Origin: Deltaproteobacteria bacterium
Lineage (GTDB): Bacteria > Desulfobacterota > GWC2-55-46 > UBA9637
Assembly (NCBI GenBank): GCA_016200645.1
Contig: JACQEJ010000084.1
Coordinates: 1 to 42,754, forward strand
DNA: 42,754 bases
Direction of reading: 5' to 3'
In this document: positions 24,241 through 34,657 of the stretch, in pieces
How positions within the stretch are numbered: position 1 is the stretch's first letter
How the letters are laid out: every line of letters begins with the position of its first letter
Program-made: the position numbers and the translations under genes
Notes under the pieces: model-generated
The model's database searches: none
What the model saw: the letters and a program-made list of their open reading frames with translations, nothing else
Told to the model about the DNA's origin: nothing

Positions 24241-24608
24241 TCGCCTATTGCTCCTTGTCTTACTTTAATTAGTTTTCCAATCATTCTACCTAATTCATCA
24301 CAATACGCTTCAATTTTCTCATAAACTGGTTTTTCTAAATATCCTATTTCATAAGCTATCTGAGTTTGTGTTTTTAATTCAGCAAGAGAACCTTTAGCTA
24401 TATAGAAAAAACGAATAGACTCTTTATCTGTGTCACGTTCATCGCCTTCTGCCAAATTACTGGCAATACTTACCGCACTTCGTCTAATTTGGTCTCTTAA
24501 ACCGAAATCACGGCCAAAAATCCCGTCCCCAGATACTTTATAAATAAGAACAGCAATATCCTTAGCGTTTTGCCAAACTATCAAATCTTTAAAGCCTTTT
24601 TTGCCCAT
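24225..24608 (-). CDS. Four-helix-bundle protein (S23/IVP-like), copy 2
   Basis: A 127-residue member of the same family as the gene at 20654, but clearly diverged. It has DLIVWQNAKDIAVLIY for helix 1, RRSAVSIASNLAEGDER for helix 2 and ELKTQTQIAYEIGYL for helix 3. Both ends are made of repeat sequence: the start codon lies in GGCTATGGGC, and the last residues plus the TAG stop come from GGCGATA/GGCTATA units. Opposed arms at 24148-24180 and 24601-24635 frame the gene. It breaks the kdsA-kdsD order and has no apparent link to KDO synthesis, so it looks like cargo of the repeat element. Biochemical role unknown. Confidence 0.85.
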   Translation of the reverse strand: MGKKGFKDLIVWQNAKDIAVLIYKVSGDGIFGRDFGLRDQIRRSAVSIASNLAEGDERDTDKESIRFFYIAKGSLAELKTQTQIAYEIGYLEKPVYEKIEAYCDELGRMIGKLIKVRQGAIGDKGRL

Positions 24609-24611
24609 AGC

Positions 24612-27185
<2,574 letters not shown>

Positions 27186-27204
<19 letters not shown>

Positions 27205-27920
27205 ATCCTTCTTACCCTTTCCAAATCCTCCATCGTGTCAACGCCGATGGAATTGTATCGTGTTTCCACCACTTTTATTTTATAACCGTTTTCCAAAACC
27301 CTCAACTGCTCCAGTTTTTCCGCCTCTTCCAACGGCGTCGGCTTCATTTGAGCAAATTTCAGGAGAAAATCTTTTCTGTAAACATAGAGACCGATATGCT
27401 TGTAATGAATATTTTTTCCCTGACCCTGTTCTCTCACATATGGTATTGGATAGCGTGAAAAATAAAGCGCAAAGCCGTTTTTATCCGTTACCACCTTCAC
27501 CACATTCGGGCTGTTAAGTTCCTCCGCATCCGATATCTTTGTTTTGAGCGTTGCCATGTAAACTTCTGAATCATCCACAAGCGGTTTCACCGCCTCATCT
27601 ATCATCTCAGGTTCAACGAGCGGCTCATCCCCCTGGACATTTACAACTACATCACACTTAATATTTGCCGCTGCCTCTGCAAGCCTGTCCGTGCCGGACT
27701 TATGAGATGCGGATGTCATAACCGCCGCGCCGCCGAATTTCTTTACCACATCAAAAATCCGTCGGTCATCAGTGGCCACGATTACATCATTTACCAGCCT
27801 CGCCTTTTTCGCCCTTTCGTATACATGCCGGACCATCGGCTTGCCTGCTATATCCAGAAGAGGCTTCCCTTCAAGACGGGTAGAGCCGTATCTTGCAGGA
27901 ATAATAGCAACAACATCCAT
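27186..27920 (-). CDS. kdsB: 3-deoxy-manno-octulosonate cytidylyltransferase
   Basis: KdsB activates KDO with CTP to CMP-KDO for lipopolysaccharide. About 244 residues from ATG at 27920; an in-frame TTG at 27929 would add three. It has [19 protein letters not shown], the [13 protein letters not shown] motif with substrate-binding residues, and [12 protein letters not shown] prefer ATG 27920 because homologs start close to the IIPARYGS strand. The last residues (MVDSKQ) and TAG are read from GTAGACA heptamers. The structured element B lies in the gap before tilS. Confidence 0.94.
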
Positions 27921-27991
27921 GGGAGTCAATATATCAAAAAAACAGCAGAAAAGTCTACAAGTCGTTAATGAGGGTCAAAACAACCATATCG

Positions 27992-28210
27992 TTTGTGTCA
28001 GCAAGAAAATTTTTATGGCAAAACACATTAGTACAGCACCATTAGGACGGCAGTGTGGATCAAAATTTCCCTGAGCCAAGACCCCACTGAACGTGCTGCA
28101 ATGAAGTCTCTGGAAACCTGCCTTGCAATGCAAAATACGAAGGCACTGGGGTCGGGGAAAGAAGCACTGCAAAATTTGTTTTGCCATAAAAATTTTCTTG
28201 CTGACACAAA
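27992..28210 (+). mobile_element. Structured inverted-repeat element, copy B
   Basis: A 34-bp perfect inverted repeat (27992-28025 with 28177-28210) surrounds a core homologous to copy A at 12013: GGACGGCAG, GACCCCACTGAAC, CTCTGGAAACCTGCCT, ACGAAGGCACTGGGGTC and GCAAAATTTGTTTTG. GACCCCA pairs with TGGGGTC. The outer 27 bp of each arm differ completely from copy A, while the inner CAAAACA/TGTTTTG end is shared. It has no reading frame. The core is in the plus orientation, opposite to the kdsB and tilS genes around it. Confidence 0.75.
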
Positions 28211-28225
28211 ATAATTGACATTACC

Positions 28226-29791
28226 TTAGTCTAAAAGTTTTTTGACTTTTAGACTCGCAAACTGTTTTACCACCCCTATCTTCAACACCCTTTTTGTCTC
28301 CGGCCCCACTCTGCCATACGCACCCTGCCTTACACCTGCCACCCATATAATTTCATTGCCGGAGAGGATGAGCGGGATTAAACCTCTTTTGCGCCTCGGA
28401 ATCTTCTTTTCTATAAAGAGGTCTTTTATCTTTTTATGGCCGCTCATGCCGAACGGCACAAACCGGTCGCCGGACCTAAAGTTTCGTATGAGCAGGGGCG
28501 CTTTGAGTTTATCGTAATCAAAATAAGCAACCCTTTGAGATTTTAGATTTACCCCCACACCAAAATCTTTGGTGCGGGGGTTTACGATTTCAGATTTACC
28601 CCCACACCAAAATCTTTGGTGCGGGGGTTTACGATTTTGAACTTTTGTCTTAAACTCTGCAATCCTGAGTCCGCAATCCGCAATTACTTCTGTTCTGCCG
28701 TCTATTTCTAATTCCTGCTCAAATATAATGCCTCTGTCTTTCTTCTGACTTCTGACTCCTGGCTTCTGACTTCTTTCCATTGTCACCCTGTCATACTCCC
28801 TGTAAACAGTCAGGCCATGGGGCAGGTTAATTGAAATGTTCGGCGCTTTACCGGACAGCAGTTTTAAAAAATCCTCAACATGGCAACTGTAAAATCCCGC
28901 TGATGAGCCGAGAAGCTCCTCTGCCGCCATAAAAAACATCCTGACTTTGATTGCATCATGCAGACTGTTAAGTTTTTTTACCGAAAGAGCAACGGATGTT
29001 TTTCCTTTGCCCCTTGACCCTTGACCCTTGACCTTTTGCCCGCCCTTCACGCAATTCGTGTAAGCATCTTTTGCCTGACTGCACAGATAATCTTCATCCC
29101 TCGTAAGGATGCGGGAAAGCCTGGCCATGTCGTTTTTAAAGGCCGGGTTATATCCCATCAGCGCAGGCATAAGTTTAAGCCTTATATGGTTGCGAAGATA
29201 TTTGGCGCTTTGATTTGAGCTGTCTTTTACAAACTTTAGTCTTTTAGCTTCAGCGTATTTTTCTATCTCTACTCTGGTTATATCAAGAAGCGGCCTTATG
29301 TATTTTCCCCTTACAGCCGGAATGCCGCATAAACCCCTTAAGCCGGCGCCATTTAAAAATCTCATTACCATCGTCTCGGCCTGGTCATCCCGATTATGGC
29401 CTGTGGCTATTTTCTGCGCCTTATATTTTTTTGCAGTCTCCTCAAAAAATGCGTATCTCGCCTTTCGCGCGACATCCTGAAGAGAATCCCCCCTTTTGAG
29501 AAGCTTGCGGGTATCTACCCTTTTGCAAACACACGGGACGCCGAGCCTTTTTGCAAGGCTCCTTATAAAGGCCTCATCCATGTCGGATTCTTTGCCCCTT
29601 AAAGAGTGATTGATGTGGGCTGCAATGAGGGAAATCTTATATTCCGCTGCAAGCCTTGTAAGGATATGAAGCAGTACAACCGAATCCACACCGCCGGAGA
29701 CAGCGGCCACGACAGTGTCGCCCCTTTTGAGCATCTTGAATTTTTCAATGGTGTTTTTTGCTTTGTCCAGCATAGGGTTTTCAAGTATCAT
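28226..29791 (-). CDS. tilS: tRNA(Ile)-lysidine synthase with in-frame repeat insertions
   Basis: TilS changes C34 of tRNA-Ile(CAT) to lysidine. The N-type ATP-pyrophosphatase motif SGGVDS lies at 32-37, followed by AAHINHSLRG, ATGHNRDDQAETM and RPLLDITRVEIE. A C-terminal domain with LLIRNFRSGDRF and KKIKDLFIEKKIPRRKR is present. At 521 residues it is longer than usual (about 430-460). The surplus lies in three repeat-derived stretches: about 250-262 (KVKGQGSRGKGK), about 335-350 (RSQKPGVRSQKK) and about 368-418 (two tandem copies containing PHQRFW/RTKDFG). All keep the frame and fall outside the catalytic motifs, so activity may persist. Confidence 0.93.
   Translation of the reverse strand: MILENPMLDKAKNTIEKFKMLKRGDTVVAAVSGGVDSVVLLHILTRLAAEYKISLIAAHINHSLRGKESDMDEAFIRSLAKRLGVPCVCKRVDTRKLLKRGDSLQDVARKARYAFFEETAKKYKAQKIATGHNRDDQAETMVMRFLNGAGLRGLCGIPAVRGKYIRPLLDITRVEIEKYAEAKRLKFVKDSSNQSAKYLRNHIRLKLMPALMGYNPAFKNDMARLSRILTRDEDYLCSQAKDAYTNCVKGGQKVKGQGSRGKGKTSVALSVKKLNSLHDAIKVRMFFMAAEELLGSSAGFYSCHVEDFLKLLSGKAPNISINLPHGLTVYREYDRVTMERSQKPGVRSQKKDRGIIFEQELEIDGRTEVIADCGLRIAEFKTKVQNRKPPHQRFWCGGKSEIVNPRTKDFGVGVNLKSQRVAYFDYDKLKAPLLIRNFRSGDRFVPFGMSGHKKIKDLFIEKKIPRRKRGLIPLILSGNEIIWVAGVRQGAYGRVGPETKRVLKIGVVKQFASLKVKKLLD
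28540..28690. repeat. Tandem palindromic repeats inside tilS
   Basis: Two near-identical units of about 45 bp, each with the palindrome ACCAAAATCTTTGGT inside ACCCCCAC...GTGCGGGGGT-type ends, flanked by GATTTAC/GATTTCA and GCAATCC heptamers. It is read in frame. A single related palindrome lies in lptD at 32147-32168. Confidence 0.9.
28741..28779. repeat. Heptamer array, AGTCAGA family, inside tilS
   Basis: TTCTGAC, TTCTGAC, TCCTGGC, TTCTGAC units, translated in frame as RSQKPGVRSQ-type peptide. Confidence 0.85.
29008..29040. repeat. Heptamer array, AAGGGTC family, inside tilS
   Basis: CCTTGAC units repeated about four times, translated as KVKGQGSRGKGK. The same family encodes the N-terminus of TrpB. 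Confidence 0.85.
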
Positions 29792-29792
29792 G

Positions 29793-29865
29793 GAGTCAAA
29801 GAGTCAGAGGGTCAAAGGGTCAGAGCAAAAACAACAACTTTGACTCTATGACTCTTTGACTCTCT
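29793..29865. repeat. Heptamer-type hairpin, AGAGTCA family, between tilS and lptD
   Basis: GAGTCAAA, GAGTCAGA, GGTCAAAG, GGTCAGAG units face TTTGACTC, TATGACTC, TTTGACTC units around an ACAACAAC loop. Some units are 8 nt rather than 7. Confidence 0.8.
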
Positions 29866-29876
29866 GCTGCTGTATT

Positions 29877-32210
29877 TCATTGCATCTTTCCGCCCGCCCC
29901 GCCGACCTCCCCGATGCCGAGCAAGTTAAATGTCACCATGACTATCTTCTCCTCCGGTCTCTCCGTATAGGTAATCTGAGTATTCCAGCACTGGCGTTTA
30001 TATTCAAGGCCATAAGCAGCCTCAAGGATTGTGTTGTCATTATAGGAATACCGGTTGTGATAGGTAAGGTCAACGGATGGGATAAGCTTAAACCTTAACG
30101 ATGCATCAAGATATTCCATAAGAGGGCTTCTGGCATATCTATAGCTTGCATCCAGTCTGTCGCCTCTTCTGTCCCATATTCCGAGAGATGCATCATACTG
30201 GTTCAGCCAGTTATTATATACATCGTATGCGCCCTTTGCCGCTATCATTGTCCATGACAGGGGCTTTAGCCTGGCCTCTCCGGTAACAGCTGAAAACGGC
30301 CTCCTTTCATCCGCGGGAGAGACGAGCTTCCTTGTCGCCTCATTGATATCATAGCTTTGACTCAAATCCATGTATACATAGTCGCGATAAGAAGGATTGC
30401 CGCCTTCTATGAATTTTCCGGTCAGTATGGTGTTTAATGAATAGGTAATAGTGCTTGTAGCCGCAATCCTATCCACAGCGTCAAAATTGGGGAGGCTGTC
30501 CTGCCTCAGTTCCGGTATATAGGTATATACAATCTTCGGCCTTATCGTGTGCTTTATTTTTTGGACCGAGGCAACCGTGTTGCCGTTTGTTTCTACGCCG
30601 ACCGGGGCGCCCATCCGAAGGATGGGTCGGGCTTGCTCCATATTTTCATCCCATGAATATATCTTCACAAATGTAGTGGTAAGGTCAAGATTCAGGTCAT
30701 ACAAGCTTCTGTCCGAATATCCCTCTTGCAGCGGATTGTTTTCCACCCAGTAGTATGTTTCCCTTATCCCTGCAGACGGCTTCAGCTCAAAATATCCTCC
30801 GGGATTCAATGGCAAAGACACGGCTGGATGAATATCAATGCGCTGCCCCGTATAATCTTTCTCTCTCTCAAAATTGACAAACGAGGATTCCATGGAAAAA
30901 TTAAACGGTGTATCCGGCACCTGCTGGTCTGCGCCGGTCAGGGTAATTTCAGGAAGCCTTTGCAGCGTTGAACTGTCATCGGCAGCCAGGAGGTTGTCAA
31001 AATACCTGAACTGGGCCACAAGATTAAATTTATTCCAGGTCTTTGTCATGGAGACATTGCTCTCAAGGCTTACTAAAGACCGCTCCTGAATGTCTTTCCC
31101 GAAATCGATAAAATATTCATCATCGCTTACTCGTTTTATATCTGCCTTCAAAATAACATCGTGGGGCAAAAGCCCCCTATGCCGGTATTGAAGAAACCAT
31201 CGGTCGTTGGTAGCGGTCATGGGTCTTGACAGGTTGTCTATTCCTTGTCTGAATTCTCTTACCCTGCTTATATCGTTTTCCTGAAAATGGTAGAAAGAAA
31301 ACTCTCCATCCGTAGTTTTGGAAAGCGCATATCTATATTCTATGCCTTTGCCAATACCCCTCAGACTCTCTATATCAAGATAGAAAGTCGCATCGGCAGA
31401 GTCCGATATCGCCCAGAAAAAACTATTGTCAAATATAGCGCCCCTCACTCCGGAATACCCGACCGACGGCATGAGGAATCCAGTCTCCCTCTCGGTTTTC
31501 ACAGGGAATACGACATAAGGGGAATACAGCACCGGAACATTTTTAATGTAGAAAAATGTATTCCATGCATGGATGTATTTACCGAGCGTTACATCGGTAT
31601 CCTGCGCGTAAAAACTCCATGCGGGAGAACTGCCCTCTTCACAGTCGCATGTTGTAAAAAAACTGTGGTGCGCTGAATAGCTCTGCGCTCCTGTTTTTTT
31701 TATCTCATCGCCGACAACATGTACATTCTCCTTTTTAAAAAACAGTCTGCCGTTTATCGCAACGCCTACCTTGGTATCTATATCAATATCCAGGCTGTCG
31801 CCCTTTAATGTGTCTCCCCCCTCATCCACAATCTCCACATTGCCGGAGGCATGAGCGTGCGATGCGCTCATATCAACAATCATCTTGTCCGCCTTGATAG
31901 ATGACTCTCCTTGAATTACTATTACATGCCCCTCGGCATAGTATGTATCTTTAGATTTATCATAGCTGAGCGAATCAGCGGTTATCGCTATCGGTTTCTT
32001 TTCTGAAAATGACTTGCCATCCTCTGCAAAGGCAAGGAGAGGCGGCAGAAACAGCAGACAGCAGACAGTAAGCAGTAACAAGAACGCGGAATGCGGAATG
32101 CCGGGCGCCCGCGCAGTGGGCGCGGAATTTAAATCCGAAATCCTACACCCCAAAGATTTTGGTGTGGTGGTAAATCCGAAATCCGAAATCCGAGGTTTAT
32201 GCACTGTCAT
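29877..32210 (-). CDS. lptD: LPS-assembly protein LptD
   Basis: An outer-membrane protein of about 777 residues that inserts lipopolysaccharide into the outer leaflet with LptE. After the signal peptide comes the OstA-type N-terminal domain (ITADSLSYDKSKDTYYAEGH, then VEIVDEGGDTLKGDSLDID), then a long beta-barrel with KYIHAWNTFFYIKNVPVLYSP-like strands. I chose ATG 32210 because it overlaps the folC stop (ATGA); an upstream ATG at 32273 would lie deep in folC. The first 55 residues are mostly repeat-encoded (GATTTCG and GCGGAAT heptamers, GC-rich palindrome), and the hydrophobic signal core LLLLTVCCLLFLPP is read from CAGCAGA-type units. Confidence 0.93.
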   Translation of the reverse strand: MTVHKPRISDFGFTTTPKSLGCRISDLNSAPTARAPGIPHSAFLLLLTVCCLLFLPPLLAFAEDGKSFSEKKPIAITADSLSYDKSKDTYYAEGHVIVIQGESSIKADKMIVDMSASHAHASGNVEIVDEGGDTLKGDSLDIDIDTKVGVAINGRLFFKKENVHVVGDEIKKTGAQSYSAHHSFFTTCDCEEGSSPAWSFYAQDTDVTLGKYIHAWNTFFYIKNVPVLYSPYVVFPVKTERETGFLMPSVGYSGVRGAIFDNSFFWAISDSADATFYLDIESLRGIGKGIEYRYALSKTTDGEFSFYHFQENDISRVREFRQGIDNLSRPMTATNDRWFLQYRHRGLLPHDVILKADIKRVSDDEYFIDFGKDIQERSLVSLESNVSMTKTWNKFNLVAQFRYFDNLLAADDSSTLQRLPEITLTGADQQVPDTPFNFSMESSFVNFEREKDYTGQRIDIHPAVSLPLNPGGYFELKPSAGIRETYYWVENNPLQEGYSDRSLYDLNLDLTTTFVKIYSWDENMEQARPILRMGAPVGVETNGNTVASVQKIKHTIRPKIVYTYIPELRQDSLPNFDAVDRIAATSTITYSLNTILTGKFIEGGNPSYRDYVYMDLSQSYDINEATRKLVSPADERRPFSAVTGEARLKPLSWTMIAAKGAYDVYNNWLNQYDASLGIWDRRGDRLDASYRYARSPLMEYLDASLRFKLIPSVDLTYHNRYSYNDNTILEAAYGLEYKRQCWNTQITYTERPEEKIVMVTFNLLGIGEVGGAGGKMQ
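32040..32195. repeat. Cluster of repeats in the 5' end of lptD
   Basis: CAGCAGA/CAGTAAG units, GCGGAAT units, the palindrome GGGCGCCCGCGCAGTGGGCG, and AAATCCG heptamers around CCCCAAAGATTTTGGTGTGG follow each other without a gap. All are read in frame. Confidence 0.9.
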
Positions 32211-33658
32211 TGAAGCATCTCCAATAGGGCATCCCTCGCTTCTCCCACGGTAAAAACAGAGCCTGTGATGCATATCATATCATCGGCCTTGCTCATGGAC
32301 AGAGCGGCCTTGCAGGCGTCTGCGACATCGTTAATAAATTTTATCTTTAATTTTGGATTTTTAATTCCGCGCCCACTGCGTGGGCGCCCGGCAATCCGCA
32401 TTCCGCATTTTATAAGCTCCCTGTAAAGGATATCCAGCGGCGCAGCCCTCTCTGTCTTTGGACGCGTCAGTATTATTATACTGGCAAGCGGCGCAAGCCT
32501 TGATAATATCCCCTTTATGTCTTTATCCGCCATAATGCCAAGCACAAGAAATATATGTCTTATATGACCTATATGACTTATAATTTTTCTTTTTCGCAAA
32601 TCAACCAAGGCTTCCCTTAAAACCTCCGCCCCTGCCGGATTATGGGCGCAGTCTAAAACAATCAAGGGTTTCTTACGCAATATCTCGAGTCTCCCCGGCC
32701 AGAAAATATTCTGAAACCCTTTTCTTACGGCAGATTCAGGGATACAAAAACCTTTCCCTTGCAAAATCTCCAATGCCGCCAAAGCGCAGGATGCATTCTT
32801 ATATTGATGCCTGCCCAAAAGATTGAGCGTTAAGTTGCTCAAGAACCACCGTCTTCCTTTAAACGCAAAATGATTTTCTTTTTTGACCCTTGACCGCGCC
32901 CAGAGGGCGCCCGCCTTGACCCTTGTATTCTCATCTATAAAAAAATCCCTATCAAACCTGTAAAATATCGCTTTCTTGTTTTTGCATTCAGCCGTCAAAA
33001 CCTTTAGCGCCGCAGGCTTTGTTTCTCCAGATATTAAGACGCCACCCTTCTTTATTATCCCGGCCTTTTCAAATGCTATATCCTTTATCCTGCGCCCAAG
33101 GATTGCCTGATGGTCTCTTGCAATGTTTGTTATTACGGAAACAAGGGGGTTGCCCACATTGGTAGCGTCCAGCCTCCCGCCCAATCCCACCTCCATTATC
33201 GCAAAATCAACTTTTTCTTCCGCAAAATACAAAAACGCCATTGCGGTGGCAAATTCAAAGAAGGTAGGGATTAGGGACTGGGGACTGGGGACTGGGGTTT
33301 TAGATTTTAATCCCAAGCCCCTAGCCTCTAGCCTCTGCCTTATCCTTTCCACCAACTCCGCCACTTTCTTATCCGATATCTCTTGTCCATTTATCTTTAT
33401 CCGCTCATTAAACCGAACAAGGTGCGGTGATGTATAAAGCCCTGCTCTATATCCCGCCTCTGTCAGGATAGACGCTATCATGGCGGAAGTAGAACCTTTG
33501 CCGTTTGTCCCGCCGATATGGATTATAGATAATTTATCCTGCGGATTGCCGAGGGATTTTAAAAGGGGCTTTATCCTTTTAAGCCCCAATTTCATGCCGT
33601 ATTTTTCAAGGCTGGATAGATATTGAATGGGTTTTGTATAACGGGAAGATTTTGGCAT
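32207..33658 (-). CDS. folC: Folylpolyglutamate/dihydrofolate synthase with in-frame repeat insertions
   Basis: FolC adds glutamates to folates. P-loop HIGGTNGKGSTSAM, the Omega-loop-type SPHLVRFNERI, MEVGLGGRLDATNV, ITNIARDHQAILG and DCAHNPAGAEVL are all present. Start ATG 33658 was chosen because homologs begin near RYTKPIQYLSSLEKYG; a TTG or ATG farther up would read through a repeat. Three repeat-derived segments are carried in frame: about residues 105-129 (GLGLKSKTPVPSPQSL), 245-257 (around GALWARSRVKK) and 420-440 (GRPRSGRGIKNPKLKI). Core motifs are untouched. It overlaps lptD by 4 bases. Downstream of accD, as in many bacteria. Confidence 0.93.
   Translation of the reverse strand: MPKSSRYTKPIQYLSSLEKYGMKLGLKRIKPLLKSLGNPQDKLSIIHIGGTNGKGSTSAMIASILTEAGYRAGLYTSPHLVRFNERIKINGQEISDKKVAELVERIRQRLEARGLGLKSKTPVPSPQSLIPTFFEFATAMAFLYFAEEKVDFAIMEVGLGGRLDATNVGNPLVSVITNIARDHQAILGRRIKDIAFEKAGIIKKGGVLISGETKPAALKVLTAECKNKKAIFYRFDRDFFIDENTRVKAGALWARSRVKKENHFAFKGRRWFLSNLTLNLLGRHQYKNASCALAALEILQGKGFCIPESAVRKGFQNIFWPGRLEILRKKPLIVLDCAHNPAGAEVLREALVDLRKRKIISHIGHIRHIFLVLGIMADKDIKGILSRLAPLASIIILTRPKTERAAPLDILYRELIKCGMRIAGRPRSGRGIKNPKLKIKFINDVADACKAALSMSKADDMICITGSVFTVGEARDALLEMLQ
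32340..32410. repeat. Palindrome plus GCAATCC heptamers inside folC
   Basis: CCGCGCCCACTGCGTGGGCG palindrome followed by GCAATCC, GCATTCC, GCATTTT units; read in frame. Confidence 0.85.
32888..32926. repeat. GC palindrome nested in a TGACCCT array inside folC
   Basis: TTGACCC units on both sides of CGCGCCCAGAGGGCGCCC. The palindrome has been inserted into a heptamer array, showing nested insertion. Confidence 0.85.
33273..33342. repeat. Heptamer hairpin, GGGACTG family, inside folC
   Basis: AGGGACT, GGGGACT, GGGGACT, GGGGTTT units face CCCCTAG, CCTCTAG, CCTCTGC units. The same family sits in the P12 position of rnpB. Confidence 0.85.
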
Positions 33659-33668
33659 TGGGTTGGCA

Positions 33669-33722
33669 GGGGAGGGGCTTGCCCCTCCCGTTTCGAGCGA
33701 CCACAAGGGTCGCCCCTACAAA
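33669..33722. repeat. Hairpin repeat between folC and accD
   Basis: GAGGGGCTTGCCCCTC and CGACCACAAGGGTCG lie side by side, ending in CCCCTACAAA. This is a compact double hairpin of a type common in repeat-rich genomes. Confidence 0.75.
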
Positions 33723-33727
33723 AAGGA

Positions 33728-34570
33728 TTACGGGGCAAGCATCTTGAGAAGTTTTCCAAGGGTATCTTTCATATTTTTTCTCTCTACTATCATATCTATC
33801 ACGCCGTGCTCAAGGAGGTATTCGGCCCTCTGGAAGCCTTCCGGCAGTTTTTGCCTTATCGTCTGTTCAATAACCCTTGGGCCGGCAAACCCTATGAGGG
33901 CCTTCGGCTCTGCAATGATTATATCCCCGAGCATGGCAAAGCTGGCAGTGACCCCCCCCATCGTGGGATCGAGAAGAACGGATATATAAGGAAGCCCTGC
34001 CTTTCTGAATCTTCCCAGCGCAGCGCAGGTTTTGGCCATCTGCATAAGCGAAAATATGCCTTCCTGCATCCTGGCGCCGCCCGAAGAAGACAATATAACA
34101 ACGCCGCAGCCATTATCCATTGCCTTTTCAATAAGCCTTGCAATCTTTTCGCCGACAACAGAACCCATGCTTCCGCCCATAAACTCAAATTCAAATATCG
34201 CAGCCATTGCCTTCTGCCCGTTTATAAGCCCCTGTCCGCAGACCAACGCATCCTTACGGGGCAATGCCTTCTGCGCTGTCCTCAGTCTGTCCCTGTACCT
34301 CTTCGCATCTTTAAAATCCAGCGCATCCACCGGTTCAAGCCCTGCATCGAACTCAATAAAGCTTCCCTCGTCAAATGTGATTGCCAGCCTCTTTTGGCTG
34401 CTGATCCTGAAATGGTAATTGCACTTGGGACACACATCCAGGTTTTTCTCTATCTCTTTCTTATATATGATCTCGCCGCAGGATTCGCACTTAATCCATA
34501 ACCCACGAGGCACCCTCACCCTTTTCCCTTCCGGCCGCACAGAAGCATCTATTTCTTTTTTTAGAACCAT
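33728..34570 (-). CDS. accD: Acetyl-CoA carboxylase carboxyltransferase beta subunit
   Basis: A 280-residue subunit that, with AccA, moves the carboxyl group from carboxybiotin to acetyl-CoA, the first step of fatty-acid synthesis. The zinc finger has C28-x2-C31 and C47-x2-C50 ([17 protein letters not shown]). The crotonase fold follows with [35 protein letters not shown] and [19 protein letters not shown]. Length is normal. It is upstream of folC, the usual order after trpA, although here a three-gene signalling cluster separates it from trpA. Confidence 0.96.
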   Translation of the reverse strand: MVLKKEIDASVRPEGKRVRVPRGLWIKCESCGEIIYKKEIEKNLDVCPKCNYHFRISSQKRLAITFDEGSFIEFDAGLEPVDALDFKDAKRYRDRLRTAQKALPRKDALVCGQGLINGQKAMAAIFEFEFMGGSMGSVVGEKIARLIEKAMDNGCGVVILSSSGGARMQEGIFSLMQMAKTCAALGRFRKAGLPYISVLLDPTMGGVTASFAMLGDIIIAEPKALIGFAGPRVIEQTIRQKLPEGFQRAEYLLEHGVIDMIVERKNMKDTLGKLLKMLAP

Positions 34571-34582
34571 AAAACCTCCAAG

Positions 34583-34657
34583 TTAGCTGATAGCTCATGG
34601 CTGATAGCTGATAGTTGATAGTAAAAACTATGAGCCATGAGCTATCAGCTATGAACT
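34583..34657. repeat. Heptamer hairpin, GCTGATA/GCTATGA family, between accD and the MBL gene
   Basis: GCTGATA, GCTCATG, GCTGATA, GCTGATA units face CTATGAG, CCATGAG, CTATCAG, CTATGAA units. Same family as 1508-1607, 33 kb away. Confidence 0.9.

Noticed and set aside
20654-24608. Four-helix-bundle genes considered as Avd of a diversity-generating retroelement
   Set aside because: No reverse transcriptase and no template/variable repeat pair are seen anywhere in the window.
32210-32273. Upstream ATG for lptD at 32273
   Set aside because: It would overlap folC by over 60 bp, whereas the ATG at 32210 gives the usual 4-bp ATGA overlap with the folC stop.
33623-34501. 292-codon plus-strand frame opposite accD and the folC-accD gap
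   Set aside because: Begins in a repeat and runs antisense through accD, with no recognisable domain.
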